DNA of 64,000 nt from Nematostella vectensis (Eukaryota; Cnidaria; Anthozoa; Actiniaria; Edwardsiidae), in NCBI RefSeq assembly GCF_932526225.1, contig NC_064040.1:9651356-9715355 (forward strand), given 5' to 3'. The position numbers were made by a program, and so were the translations under genes. The notes under the pieces are model-generated. The model ran no database searches, was not told the DNA's origin, and was given only the letters and a program-made list of their open reading frames with translations. Below, in pieces: positions 11,547 to 23,903 of the stretch (position 1 is the stretch's first letter; every line of letters starts with the position of its first letter).

Positions 11547-11783
11547 GCCGGGCGTAGTGGCGCATGCCTGTGATCCAGCTGTAACTGGAGGCTAGGGCAT
11601 TGAACTATCGGTTGTGGAGCGCTCGGGGCGAGGCGGAAGAGGGAGGCACGGTCAGCGGTTAGCGGAGCAGCACACGCGCAGAGCGGAGCGCACGCCTGCA
11701 GATCGCCCACGCTTCTGCTATCGCCATCGCGACCACACCGATAGGACACAGTCCGCACTTTTGCCACTTTTCTGTTTTTTTTC
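11547..11783 (+). ncRNA. SRP (7SL)-like RNA candidate
   Basis: A GC-rich island in AT-rich DNA. The 5' part GCCGGGCGTAGTGGCGCATG followed by CCTGTGATCC closely resembles the SRP RNA Alu domain, and the expected hairpin is present (TCCAG-CTGTAA-CTGGA, then GGC able to pair back to the 5' GCC). A distant pair, CTATCGG-TTGTGG (about 11607-11619) with CCACA-CCGATAG (about 11732-11743), can form a long helix like SRP helix 5, and it continues inward with mismatches. A TATA-like ATAAAAAG sits about 30 nt upstream and an 8-T run closes the unit, as expected for RNA polymerase III. It is about 237 nt, shorter than the usual 300, and I cannot find a convincing SRP54-binding S-domain motif. It may therefore be a diverged copy, a pseudogene or a 7SL-derived SINE. 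Confidence 0.55.
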
Positions 11784-12767
11784 TTCTCCTTTTTTCACGT
11801 TTATGGCTTTATTCATGACTTATTGATTCTAAAATTTGTATTTCGGAAAACACTGTTTTAAAAAGCAAATATTTATTTTTCGTCGTCATCTGACGTGGCG
11901 GGCGCCACTATTTGTGTTTGAATTTGCCACTCAAAAAGTCACTTCACTTCTTAGTGCATGTCGCCACTCGTGAGATCCCATTATCATTATCAATATTTAC
12001 AATGAAATTTTGCAATTTATTTTTTTCGGGGTCCGGTATCCATTAAATCGCGCGCTCTGATGAGGTCCGGTATCGTACGATCCGGACCCCGCGATACCGG
12101 CCCGCTCACCTCCAAAGCTCGAAATAGTAAGTTGATTTATAAAATGACCATCGAAAACTGGATTTTTACTCCCGGAGTCATAGATCTTTACCTTAAAACG
12201 GCATTTTATTTGTTATTTTATCTGGAATCATTGACTTTACGAAAAATCGGTTTCAAACTGCCTGTGTTTTGACAATTTCCCGCCATAATCATTTTGCAAC
12301 GCGCGCGACAATTTCAAGTTTGCTGAAAGTTTATTTGGGATACAAAAAGCAGGGAATCGTCTCTTCATACGAAGAAAAACGACAAATCACTCTAGTAATC
12401 TACCTGCATAACCAGCTTAAACGTATCCACATTCAAGAGAAGTTCTTTAGTGGATATATCTTATCGTCTGTGGAGGATTTAAAGCGAAAGAAGACATTTC
12501 TACGATCAATTAGAGTTGAGAACGACGTATCAATCTGGACTAAATTACTCTAAAAAATTGTTGGTCAAAACTCAGAGAATCTCTTCTTTGGATGTCCTGT
12601 TTTCTGGAGGATTTAAAGCGTTTTGTGCAAGTACAAAATGGAGTTCATTGAATGATCATCAGCGAACAAAATCTTTACGAACATCGACGAAAGTCAGAAG
12701 CGAAACCTCGCCTCGTGCAACCGTAAGCCCGTAAGGTAAACAACGTTGGAAATTCTATTGAGGAAAA

Positions 12768-12904
12768 AAATAAATATGTTATTTACCAGCTAAGGGTCGG
12801 TCCGTATCGTGAAATAACGTCACCTCGGCCTTGAAAATACTGACCTCGGTCACGGTAATTTCACGATACGGACCTCCCAGCTGATAAATAACATATATTT
12901 ATTC
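12768..12904. mobile_element. 137-bp foldback MITE
   Basis: Almost the whole element is an imperfect palindrome. AATAAATATGTTATTTACCAG on the left matches CTGATAAATAACATATATTT on the right, and GGTCCGTATCGTGAAAT is matched by ATTTCACGATACGGACC. Nothing is encoded. It lies in the spacer between the RNA candidate and the first RND gene. The rest of 11784-13650 shows no gene; a smaller palindrome, GGTCCGGTATC...GATCCGGACC, lies near 12065-12090. Confidence 0.75.
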
Positions 12905-13650
12905 TTGTAAAAACTCATGATGTTTGACAACAATAACAAGCATTTCAATTTTCGAATAAAACGAAGAAGCAATATATAGAAGCATATTTATTCTGTTATC
13001 TACTAACATTTCTCATGCATATTAATATCAATAACAATATTTTTGGCCAAGAATTGCTCGGATCTCTAAAATACCATGTCTTAATTATTATAACATTTTT
13101 TTCAAAATTCGAATAAAATGTCTTCGACTTATTGTTCCTATTTAATCGCCATCTGTCACAGCTTTTGTAAAAGGTGCTCGAATCGAGAATCTTGTGGTGT
13201 AAGGGACTCTCCCCAGTTCCTTTAGGTGAACCACAGGAATCCCAAATTGAACGCCGCTATCGTGGCTGTTTTTATCAATTCTTATGTGCACACATGCCTA
13301 AAGACCAGCTTTTTCGACACGCGTCTACCCTTTACCAAGAAGTTACGCCAGCGTTACTTCTCTTTTCAAACCCACATATTTTTACATAATTGTACCATTT
13401 TCCCTTTTTCTTATTATCTTTATATTCATTTTTTCTTCTTATATCTATCATTATTCTACTGCTTCGCTACATAAAATCGTCATTTTGAACGCTCATTTGT
13501 ATATAAATAAAAAATGAAAAATTCATACCTTTGTGCAAACCATTTCACCCTTCGAACCCCCCTCCCCCTTTGTTGCTCTCTGGAAACCAAGGGCCCTACA
13601 TGCAAGACTGAAAAAATGATTACACTATAATGCCAGACAGTCTTGATTCG

Positions 13651-16600
13651 CTATACTGCTGATGTATAGGTGGCTGTTCCATACATAAGTTTCTCTGGAG
13701 ATTTGTAAGGCACGCGGCTGCGACACCGCTCACAAAGCACTTCAGGTTCTGTCTCTTCCTGAGTCCCAGCGAACATATCTCGGAAGTAACGCCATAAGGG
13801 CAGCATAGAGCCCGTGTTACCATTGGGTCCAACCAACGCTAAAAGGGTCGTGAAGAACAATAGAGCATAGGATATAGAGAGGCCTATTGTACAAAACATA
13901 AAAATCCCGAATTGAAAAAAGAAGACTATTTTTGCCGCGAGCATAAAGACTGAGGCGCCGAGGGTAGTGCAAGCGCCTGACAGAACCGAAATACCCACAC
14001 TCCCTAGCGCGTCACGAGTCTTGTCACCGCGAAAGTGGTTATGGGATCGCACGTAGCCGTCCGCCAGATGGACCACGTAATCTACAGCAAGCCCGACCAC
14101 GAGCGTTAGATTTAGGGACTCGAGGACTCCGAGCTTCCAGCCGACCAATGGGATGAAGCCGACGACGCCGACGGTGATGCAAGCAATGGTAGCACCCGCC
14201 ATGAGACCCACGATCCAATTCGTGGTCATTAGAGTTAAAAGACCGATGGCTAGTCCAAGGCTCATAAGTATTCCACGGACAGCCGTGCTCGCGAGGACCT
14301 GGGTTAGAGATTTAGCAAACATAAAGTGAAATTGAAATGACTTGATGATGAAAAAGGTAAAATCTGGGAGAGATTATGGAAAGTGTGAAGTTTGATCTTA
14401 TGATGGGGTTGAATTTTGCAATGTTTAAAACAATTTAACTTTACTACTGTGAGATAACCTTCTCAGGGGTGAAACGGGAAACGAATGATGCAACGCTTGT
14501 GAAGACTACGACTATTTGTTAATCTCTCCTGTAACCTATGTTGATTATCAAAGAACATATGTTGGTAATCAAAAGACACTCATGACATATGCTTATAGTT
14601 GAAATCCACACGTACCTCCTGGACCTTAAGCCAGTGCCAGGCGTTATGCGCCGTGGGTGTGGCTTGGAATCCATTACGGCAAGATGGCGGCATTTTCTTC
14701 ATCTGAAATGGGCATCAAACACCAGTGTCATTAGAGGGGGCAGCAGTGTAATGTCATGTGATTTTCTTCTGTGACATCTTCTCCCATCTGAAATCCTTCC
14801 AGCGAGACAACACGTGTAATGAGTACAGTGTGTAAATGTTACCTTCTCCGGCAAAAAAGCCGCCTCCCAGCGGGCGTACACCTCTAGAACCTCCACGTGA
14901 CTCATGTTTAACACATGTGTAATGTGTACAGTGTGAATGTGTGTCATGTGTTACCTACTCCTGCCTCTCAGTGGTCGTACACCTCTAGACCCTCCACTTC
15001 ACCCATGTGTAACACATGTGAAACGTGTACAGCGTGTAATATGTGTCATGTGTAACCTCCTGCATAAATGCTTCCCGGTGGTCGTACACCTCCAGATCCT
15101 TCACGTGGCCTGTGTAACACATGTGTAATGTGTACAGTGTGTAAAATGTGTCATTTGTTTTATTTTCTCCTGCATAAAGGCCTTCCAGTGATCGTACACC
15201 TACCTTAAGTCCATTCACATGACCTGTGAAACACATGTGTAATGTGAACAGTGTGTCATGTGTATAATGTGTTACCTTCTCCTGCATAAAGGCTTCCCAA
15301 CGGTCGCACACCTCCAGACCCTCCACGTGGCCCATGTGTAACACATGTGTAATGTGTCTAATATGTGTAATGTGTTACCTTCTCCTGCAAAAAAGCTTCC
15401 ATGTGGTCGTACACCTCCAGACACTCCACGTGGCCCATGTGTAACACATGTGTAATGTGTTACCTTCTCCTGCATAAAGGCTTTCAAGCAGTCGTACACC
15501 TCCTCCAGACCCTCCACGTGGCCCATGTGTAACACATGTGTAATGTGTCTAATATGTGTAATGTGTTACCTTCTCCTGCATAAAGGCTTCCAAGCAGTCT
15601 AGCCTCTCCACGTGGCCCATGTGTAACACATGTGTAATGTGTCTAATATGTGTAATGTGTTACCTTCTCCTGCATAAAGGCCTCCCAGTGGTCGTACACC
15701 TCCAGGCCCTCCACGTGGCCCATGCGAGTAGGTACGATGGTCGTGTTGATCTCAATAGACGCGAAGAGTAGTCGATTGCCGTACCTGTTACCTGAGGATT
15801 GAGAGTGGGAAGAAATCAGTGATATACAGGAGCATCTCCCTGTTAGTCGATCATTCTCCGTAATACTGGGTGTCAATATCAGGCTCGTACACAGGATTTA
15901 TCTTGGGAGGGAGAAGGTGCGAAATCCGAAAAAGTGAACCTAATTTTTTCGGGGGGCGGGGTGTTTTTCTATTCCTTTGTAGGATTGCCACGGCATGATA
16001 ATTGTCGGATTTGGCTACATTCCAGACTGATCTAGCTTATGCTTTATAGTTTTGTCTACAAATAAAACGTCTATTGAGAACCGAAAGTGGACCTTTGACC
16101 GTTGTGGGGGGGGAGAGGGGTGCGTGCGTTCGGGCCTGAATATCATGCTTGCGCAGACTGTTGTGAGACGATGACAGCAAGTTTGTTGCTTTTGGCGCTA
16201 GCTATCTAGAGCTACCTATTTAGCTACTTAGCTCTGGGGATGTAACACATACGCACCCTGGAAGTTCGGCGTATTAGATGTCTCGGTCTCGTCGAGCTGT
16301 CCACCAATCAGCTTGCCGTACGTGATATAGTCCGGGTTAGAGTAAGAGGTGTTATCCTGAGTCAACCAGAATGCCATTAAAGCCTGGAGACGAAAATGAT
16401 AAAGCACAATAAGTATTCCCTCTTACGGTAAATTTGTTGGATTCCCTCAAACTGACATTGTCTGTAGCGATGTCAGATGTACATCCCACGCGCGTTAGTA
16501 ATCAAGAATACTGGGGGGTTAGTATGATTGGATGGTTCAAAATCGAAGCAAGTCAACGCAAGTTGGTGGTCAAACGAAACACAAGCTGTCACAAGTAGCA

Positions 16601-19600
16601 AAACTTGCGACAACTTGTGCCGACTTGCGCGTTTCGTTTAGCTTGGGATTCATAATGTCTACAGGACGCGTTAAAAATAAAAGCTTGTTTTAATGTCCTA
16701 AGTCCCGAGAAAGTGAGAGAAGCTTCAGATTACGAGTACAAATTGAAATATCGTTATGTCTTCTACCGTATCTAGTAAATGTGTAGTGTTGCAAGGTTAT
16801 ACCTCATAGTATCTGTAGTAGGAATCCGTCAGCTGTGACACATTGAAAATGTTTCCATTGTGACGCATTAGTATCTGCGCCTTAGCCCCGTTGGTCGGCA
16901 GGGTTAGTACTGTGTTATTTGGGTACATCGGCTTCTTCTGTTCTTTCTAAAGTAAGGGAAATTATTACGAAGTGAGTAGTATTGTGTATCACAGATTGCT
17001 TTAATAAGGGGGTTATCCCTACTCAGATTACGGCCTCTCGTTTAAGAAGTTTATGTGGGTCAAAGTCCAAAAGATCATGGGTCTGTGATTCCTAACTCGA
17101 GATCAAATCCCCTACTTTCTTTGAGTCATTAACTTGCGATATCTTGCTCTCCCCCTCTAGTGTTTCACCTAATCTCCTACCTTCTACCTTGCGATATCCT
17201 GCCCTCCCCCCCAAGGGTTTCTGTATTGTGCCCCCATACGGCCCTGTTTATTACCTTGAGATATTTATTCATTTTGTCCACAAAGCAATGAACTTCTATT
17301 TCTCCCGTCACAGCACTTCGACGAATTCTCAGCTTATCGACCACGCTCTGTGGGAGGGTCTTCAATTCGTGACAAAATTCCTTCAATAAAGTAACAGACA
17401 AATGTTAGTATAGAGTAGGGAGTTTCAGGGGAAATAGATAAACTATAAGTGTTTTAAGGAATAAAATCGAGAGTCGATTATGAATTCCGTAAGTAAAGAG
17501 CCAGTAAATATTAACTCAGAAATCATTTCCCCTTATTCGCAGCATCTGGCAAGGCGGTTGAATTATATTAAACCTGCGATAAAAACCTTCTTCCCCATAC
17601 TCAGCACGATAGCCATCTGTGGGGCGGATAATTCATGTCAAACCTGTGATCAAACACCATCTTCCCTTTACTCACCAGCATAGCCATCTGGCAAGGCGGA
17701 GGGTTCATATCGAAGCTGTGATCAAACACTGTTTTCCCCTTACACTTGTAGTCGGTAAAGTGACACGAGCGACGGTCTTGCGGCTGCAGTCCCCAGATGA
17801 GATTCACGATGACCACTTTGTCCTCTTGACTCGGGCGAAACGCGAGTTTTCGAAGCTGCTTGATGCTGTACCAATTAGTCCCCTTGCCCCATACCGCGAC
17901 CTGGTAACAAGAAAACCTTCTTGTGAGCTTAGAATAGAGGGAAGAGTGGGAACGGACAGGGGTACTTTCGAATATTGGTCGAACCCTAGTGAAACAAGTA
18001 CTAAACTTTAAGTCAGAAAAAAATACACTCTTTTTTTTATAAGAACGTCCAGCCTGAGATTTCACCACATTTTAAGAACATGCTAAGAACATGCAGATGC
18101 TCAGATAGCAGAAAAAAAATTCCTTTTAGTCCTGATGTGTTCTAAAAAAGCAGAAATTGTGCTCATACTAACAGCCTTATTATTGTTATTGAACATTAGT
18201 GTAATCCACTTCCTAATAATTAATTGGGTATTATTTTCTTATATACACTCAAATTTAAGAACATCTTTAAGGACATATTCAGCCTTAAAATGCTCCAAAA
18301 TAAAGAACTCAGCCTAAACTGAAAATTAGATGTTCTTATAAAAGAAAAGAGTGTATCAGGCATCAAACTGCGAAACCTAAAATATGGCTTTCAGCTCTTT
18401 AAAAAAAAGCCAGTAAAAGGACTCCCTCATCCTGGTAAAAATGTCGCCTTGGTCGGATACAAAATAAAAACCTTGAACCAATGCGAACTGTCGATCTTAT
18501 ACCTTGACCTCAACGCTCAAGTCAAAATTTACAGACGTAGGTTTACTGATAAAGAAAGTGTTGGGTTGGCCCGGGTTGGTCTGGAGGTAGGCCCCACAAT
18601 TGAAAGTCTGCCATTTTGGAAGCTCTTACAGTATATATCGTTTATACCGACAACATGAAACGCCGCCTGTATGCGCTCCAAAGAATGCGCTTTACTCTCG
18701 AGCAAGAAATGATAAATTTCATAATTATCTTCGCTCGTATCCCCCAGCGCGCTATATGCGCTCTTTCACATATTCAGTAACCCCAGTAACCATGGGCAAT
18801 GAATGCGGAGGAGGCTGGACTAAACATTGTTCTCTAGAATCACGTTAAGGTCTCGGTAAAGCTAAACGACGTGTCCGCGGGAAAAAAATATTGTCGCGCC
18901 GCAATTTTCACTACATGTACAAACTATACATTAAATGAAAGATAAAAGGTTGAATTATCTCCTGCAAGTTTTATTTTTGCAATAGCTAAGTCCGTGTTTA
19001 AGTTTTGAGGCCTCAAACTCAAAAGTACGGAGTTTACTCTAGAGCGTAATGCACCTTCGCGTTATTGCGCATGCACTTGCACGTAATTGCATCTCAATGA
19101 CAGATAGATGATCTACTAAAGTGTGTAAGGAATTTTTGTTATTTAACACTGTCAACAAAATATCACAAATCAAAGTTGGAACTTTCATTTCTGGCGAAAT
19201 TTGGACTCGAAGACCTTAATTAGAAAACAATTCCCCTTTTTTCTAGCACATTCAACTTATGGAAAACCCTATGGAAATTTCCCTCTCAATATTACTATGG
19301 TAAAGTGTCAATGGTATTCTTCCCATCTTACCACCAAAGAATCACCAGTAGCAACTCGCTCGTTTTAGACTATGAAAAATTTAATTTCGTCAATAGGCTA
19401 TCTTAGGTATAGCAGCAGTGTTGTCTCCAGGGATAATACTACAATTCTAGCTACCCCAACGCGGGAAAAAAAACATAGCTCGCGAAAATGTATTTTTATC
19501 GCGGTTCGAAAGTTCTATACCGGTGTTTAAAAAAAGTAAATAACTTGTGCTTGTTAGAATATTTAATCTATATTCGGTTAGTCATAAAACATCAAAGAAG

Positions 19601-19687
19601 TAATTATGGCCAACCAGCCCGCCATTTTGTGCTCTTCTGTAATACTAAGTCACTCAAGGCATCTCCATCGGCTAATTCAAGCTAGGT

Positions 19688-19732
<45 letters not shown>

Positions 19733-22700
19733 GGGCGATAAAAGCACATCAGGTGTGGGTAGAATCAATTTTAAACTTTACTCGCTGAAGACGCCACCAG
19801 TATATTATAGTATTTTTTTTAAAAATTTCTTTTAAAGATCTCTTTTCTGACTACATTCATGTCAAGTTGCTATTAGGTGATTATCGTTGAATTATTCAGA
19901 CTAGCTTCATCCTCTCTCCCTCCCCCCTTGGGATTGTTGAATTATTCAGACTAGCTTCATCCTCTCTCCCTCCCCCCTTGGGATTGTTGAATTATTCAGA
20001 CTAGCTTCATCTCCTCTCCCTCCCCTCTTGGGATCGTTGAATTATTCAGACTAGCTTCATCTCCTCTCCCTCCCCTCTTGGGATCGTTGAATTATTCAGA
20101 CTAGCTTCATCTCCTCTCCCTCCCCCCTTGGGATTGTTTAATTATTCAGACTAGCTTCATCTCTTCTCCCTCCCCCCTTGGGATCGTTGAATTATTCAGA
20201 CTAGCCATATCCTCTCCTTCCCCCCTTGGGATCGTTGAATTATTCAGACTAGCTTCATCTCCTCTCCCTCCCCCCTTGGAATCGTTAAATTATTCAGACC
20301 AGCTTCTCGCGGTTCTATGCTCCCCATCGGATTATACGTTCTGCCAAATAATAAAATATTAAAAATAAAACGGAATTATTTTAATTATAGTCAACGTTTC
20401 ATAGACAAGAAAAGGGGTACACACATGTCCTATTTTTTTACGACAGCCTTATTCAAATAAAAACAGAGGATAAATTTTAAAGGTATCTTAATTTCACCAT
20501 ATTCCCCCTGGCCCTGGTCAGCATGGTGGGAAATGGCTTTTGAGGTAAAGTTCTCGCAACAAGTCTGGAACGAGTTCGCAAAGGGTAAATCTGATTAAAA
20601 GGCATCAAGGAAAAGCAATAAAAAGCATTTGAATCATTTATCCACATTGGGAAAAGTCAAAACAGCCTATAGATATCGTTTTCTTTTTATGCCAGACTAT
20701 TTATTTTAGGAAGGCGATTATCAAAATTATATACTAGAACCCCCCGCCATGACTGTGATGGCTTTTGGGGCATCACACGAAACTCTCGAATTAAAGCTCA
20801 GAGAGAAGGGGCGGCAATTAAAGTACAAATGTATCACTACCACTACTACAAACCACTTGAGGAGAAAGTGACAATAAACATCTTAACGCTTGGGTAGTTT
20901 CTCGAGACCACATGGCATGGGCGAGCAGGTGGGTTATGCCTTTAGGGCAACATGTAGATTGTACAGAATTCGAAGATAAATGCTGTATTATGATGAGCTA
21001 AAAAATTTATGACAAATGGATTCGTTCTCGCGACATTAAATATTAAAAGAAAAGAAAGTTTTTGTTGTGTCGAAGGATGGTGAATAAATACTAAGGGAAT
21101 TAACAAGAGTATCTCTGAGTGTCTCAAGCAATACAGATGTTAGATAATTTTATTTGAAAGTATTGAAAATAGAAGCGGTCAAGGCAGTGTGTTATTGCTA
21201 CAAGGGACTAAGTGCCGTTAAGCTTGTTTAAGATTATCGCACATACCTGTTCCTCGTCCGGCTGTAGCTGCACTGCAAAGAAGACGGATACAGATATAAC
21301 ACCGGCGAAAAACCCAATTATCACCCATCGGAAGATTTTATGTCCAATAACTTTGGTGTAGAATAACCCCCCGAAAAATCGCACGATTAACTTATGCGGT
21401 TGCTGAAATTTCTCCTGCCAGCTCATTTCCACTTCTCTTTCTTCCACAAACTCATTTTCCCTCGTTTGCGCTTCCGTCCATCCAAGCGAAGAGAAACAAT
21501 TCCAGTTCCAGTTTTTCCAGTACAGCTCATAAGTGATGACAACAGTAGGGAAAAAAGTGATGACCGAACAGTAGTTTACAAACACCAGAAGAGCAGAAAA
21601 TATCCCGAAGGTAGACACGCCGAGTAACGGGGAGAAAACGCTTGTGGTAAACGCGACCATTGTCGTCACAGAAGTTATAAACATAGCGCTAGCGGCACGA
21701 CGATAAACGAAGGAGAGTTTTGCTGCGAGGTTAGGAAAAGCGCGCTGGTCCGACCCGCGCCAAGTATCGAGAAATACAAACACATCGTCCGCCCCTATGC
21801 CTAGAATTATAAACACCGACAAAACATGGAAAATCCCTATATACCGACAGTCGAGAATCATTCTGTACACGAAATTCGCGCCAAAAAAGCAGCTTAAAAT
21901 GCTAAATACAGCCCAGCTTGTGATCCATATAGATTGAGTTTGAAAAAGCATGAACAGAAAGATGAAAGTGAAACTTGCGCCTGCAAGAAGGAGGTCGTAA
22001 ATAACTTGTTGTGAAATTGAATTAAAAAATAGCGCTATTAAAAAGTAGTACATTCTCATAGATCCCAGCCCATCTTTGTACTTCTTCTCTAGTTGGTCTG
22101 CGAAAGCCGATTTTGCGTATTCTTGGTTTTTTTCCCACTGTTCATCCGGGCGATCCTCTGCGTTTAAAAATCCCTTCAGTGGAGCACCGATGTAGAACAG
22201 CGAGCGAGTATAGTGAGATGACGCTTTGTTTTGTTTTAAACTTATGACTGCGTCTTTTGCGAGGTGGAATGTCAGCATAGCTCGAGTGAAATTGATTCTA
22301 CTTGCCCTTGCGAGCACCTTAGGAATTCTTCGAAACTCCGGATCATACAAATCCGGATGAATTGATTTCAAACTCCCGTCAAAAAATCTTATTATTGACA
22401 ATGGAGCTTGACATTTCGTTTTTCCCGCCAGTAGACAAAGGTGGTCCCTGTATATTTTGTTGTTGAAAATCTCCTTTTCTGTTTTCTCGATGACTTTAAG
22501 ATTCCTCCTGCTGAAGACATTCCCGTCTCTAGTCTCGTAGACGATTTCAAGTGCATCCCGACGTACACTCCTTTCGCTTTGATCACCAACTATGATGGGA
22601 TTTAGCGTAACAAGGGAATCTTGCCTTGCGAATTTCCAAGCATCTGCCCGCAATTTTCGCTCGTCCGTCTCTAAATTCAACGGCACCTGAGTAAAATCCG

Positions 22701-22927
22701 CCGGAAGAATATCATATCCAGAGAAATAGAGTGCAGCAGTAGTGATTATAAGTACAAGATGGGCTCCCAAGAGAAAACCTTTGAACACAAAACAACATGA
22801 ATATACAACTGTCATTGAAAAGTCACATGCAGCAGAAAATAACAAAATGAAATTCTTCACCATAATTCTTCATACCGAAGCACAATTTAGGCCTTTGTAC
22901 TAGAAGTCTGAATATGTAGGCCGTCAT
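13651..22927 (-). CDS. Dispatched-like RND transporter, paralog A
   Basis: Nine exons: 22876-22927, 21247-22778, 17676-17900, 17255-17380, 16803-16946, 16257-16383, 15664-15791, 14616-14702 and 13651-14298; all phases agree, about 1022 aa. It has the RND/sterol-sensing fold. TM1 is near residues 19-37, followed by a large outer loop and a sterol-sensing block with the GxGADD motif of TM4 (GIGADDVFVF, about residue 347). A second Cys-rich outer loop contains WGLQ...CHFTDYKC...FDMNPPP, and the second TM block carries GLAVDYVVHLADGY (about residue 880). The second-loop WG motif and TM10 Asp favour Dispatched over Patched; Dispatched exports lipid-modified Hedgehog using a Na+ gradient. The start at 22925-22927 is supported by the matching first exon of paralog B. 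The substrate is unknown. Exons 3 and 7 have their 3' ends duplicated into the adjoining introns. Confidence 0.85.
14826..15663. repeat. tandem copies of exon 7 end plus donor site
   Basis: About eight diverged units of roughly 85-115 bp lie next to the real exon 15664-15791. On the minus strand each carries a version of the exon end GHVEGLEVYDHWEAFMQEK, usually followed by GTAACA and then CACATTACACATGTG-type intron sequence. Units begin near 14836, 14950, 15050, 15160, 15272, 15376, 15459 and 15567. Most keep a GT donor; the unit near 15160 has lost it. Reading through the real donor soon meets a stop at 15643. Confidence 0.85.
16005..16135. repeat. dispersed repeat copy in paralog A intron 6
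   Basis: GGATTTGGCTACATTCCAGA ... TTTTGTCTACAAATA ... CGTCTATTGAGAACC ... and a G-rich run ending CGGGCCTG. A second copy lies at 40908-41052. The related ending GTACGGGCC is also seen near 59000. The element class is unknown. Confidence 0.6.
17525..17675. repeat. tandem copies of exon 3 end plus donor site
   Basis: Two diverged copies, about 70 bp each, follow the true end of exon 3 (17676-17900). They repeat the coding segment for GK-VFDH-FDMN-PP and the sequence around the splice donor (AGCATAGCCATCTGGCAAGGCGG on plus). This is the same type of event as at exon 7 of the gene. Confidence 0.75.
18024..18355. mobile_element. MITE with TACACTC terminal inverted repeats
   Basis: Left end TACACTCTTTTTTTTATAAG and right end complementary to it (CTTATAAAAGAAAAGAGTGTA), 332 bp, no coding capacity. 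It lies in the intron between exons 2 and 3 of paralog A. Related copies are at 62547-62762 and, as a single end, at 24825-24892. Confidence 0.75.
19688..19731. repeat. 44-base G homopolymer
   Basis: An uninterrupted G run of 44 on the plus strand, followed by AGGGCG. Its true length is uncertain in any assembly because such runs are hard to sequence. It is intronic in paralog A. Confidence 0.9.
19885..20310. repeat. 50-bp minisatellite, about 8-9 copies
   Basis: The unit is GTTGAATTATTCAGACTAGC followed by TTCATC, a CTCTCCCTCCCC-rich stretch and CTTGGGAT. Copies begin every 50 bp from about 19891 to 20291, with one shortened copy near 20190-20238. It lies within the 3.3-kb intron between exons 2 and 3 of paralog A; the rest of that intron shows no gene. 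Confidence 0.9.
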
Positions 22928-23903
22928 TTTCAGAGTTATAGGCAAAAAACCCAGACTCCGGTTTCTCCGGCCCTGTTTTTCTCCCAGCTTTTATTTCGCC
23001 GGTTCTATTTCTTTATTCTCTCCTGCGTGGCCGCGCAATGAAATTTGCATAATTCACCCGTCGTGCGCTAATGTCACGCCAGACAAATGTTTACATCGAT
23101 CCGCCTTCTCTGATACGACGGTCCACGAAAATATAAAACCACAAAATTAGTATTTTTCCAATTTTTCTGTATGGCGGTTCCTCAACCATTAGTAAGAAAG
23201 GTTTAGAAAATAAAGAGTTCTTTATCTGTTATTTTTTTCATGATAATTCCTGTCACGGGGTAAACACCTGTTGTTTAGGGGGCATTGTGTACGGCGTGAA
23301 CACCCTATCCGTTCCTTTTTCCAATTATTGTTTATTGATAAAACTCGGCAAAATTCTAAACACGAAAAATGTAATTTAAAAACACATTAAGTCAAGGTAT
23401 CAATTTTATTTATTCATTGTCTTCGGAACGAGTCATGTTCTGCCTTTGAACAAGAGCGTTTTTGTTTTTTAAAGTTGAAATTGTTTAGTCTAGAATTCCC
23501 GCTAAACTCAGATATAACTAGAATAATACGAAAGTGAAATATGCGTCAGTTACTCTGAGGTGTAAATAGTATAGGAATCTCATTCAAACTACATAGATGA
23601 CACATTTTTTCTATATACAATGAGTGTAAAAGGCTTTTGTTCGATTTTACGTACTTTACTGCTTCCCACAAATTTTCCTCTCAAGTACACCTGAATACAA
23701 ATTGAAAACGCTTGCATCAGTAGTAAACATATAAGAATATAAGAGAAGTGTTTCTCAACTTATACATATATCTGGGCAATAATACACTTTGGCGTATTGG
23801 GTCTCTCATAATGTGTAAATGCATTTTCATTCGACATTGGACACGTTCCTCTGCATTTTAGAACACATCTGACTAATAAGGTAATATATAGCAGCTATCT
23901 GAA

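Noticed and set aside
17601-18068. Single long exon reading through the exon 3 duplications of paralog A
   Set aside because: The frame crosses the conserved donor at 17674-17675 and the duplicated copies; paralog B ends the exon at the same point.
22779-22863. ATG at 22861-22863 as the start of paralog A
   Set aside because: This segment is intronic. A short first exon at 22876-22927 matches the first exon of paralog B in sequence type, phase and position.
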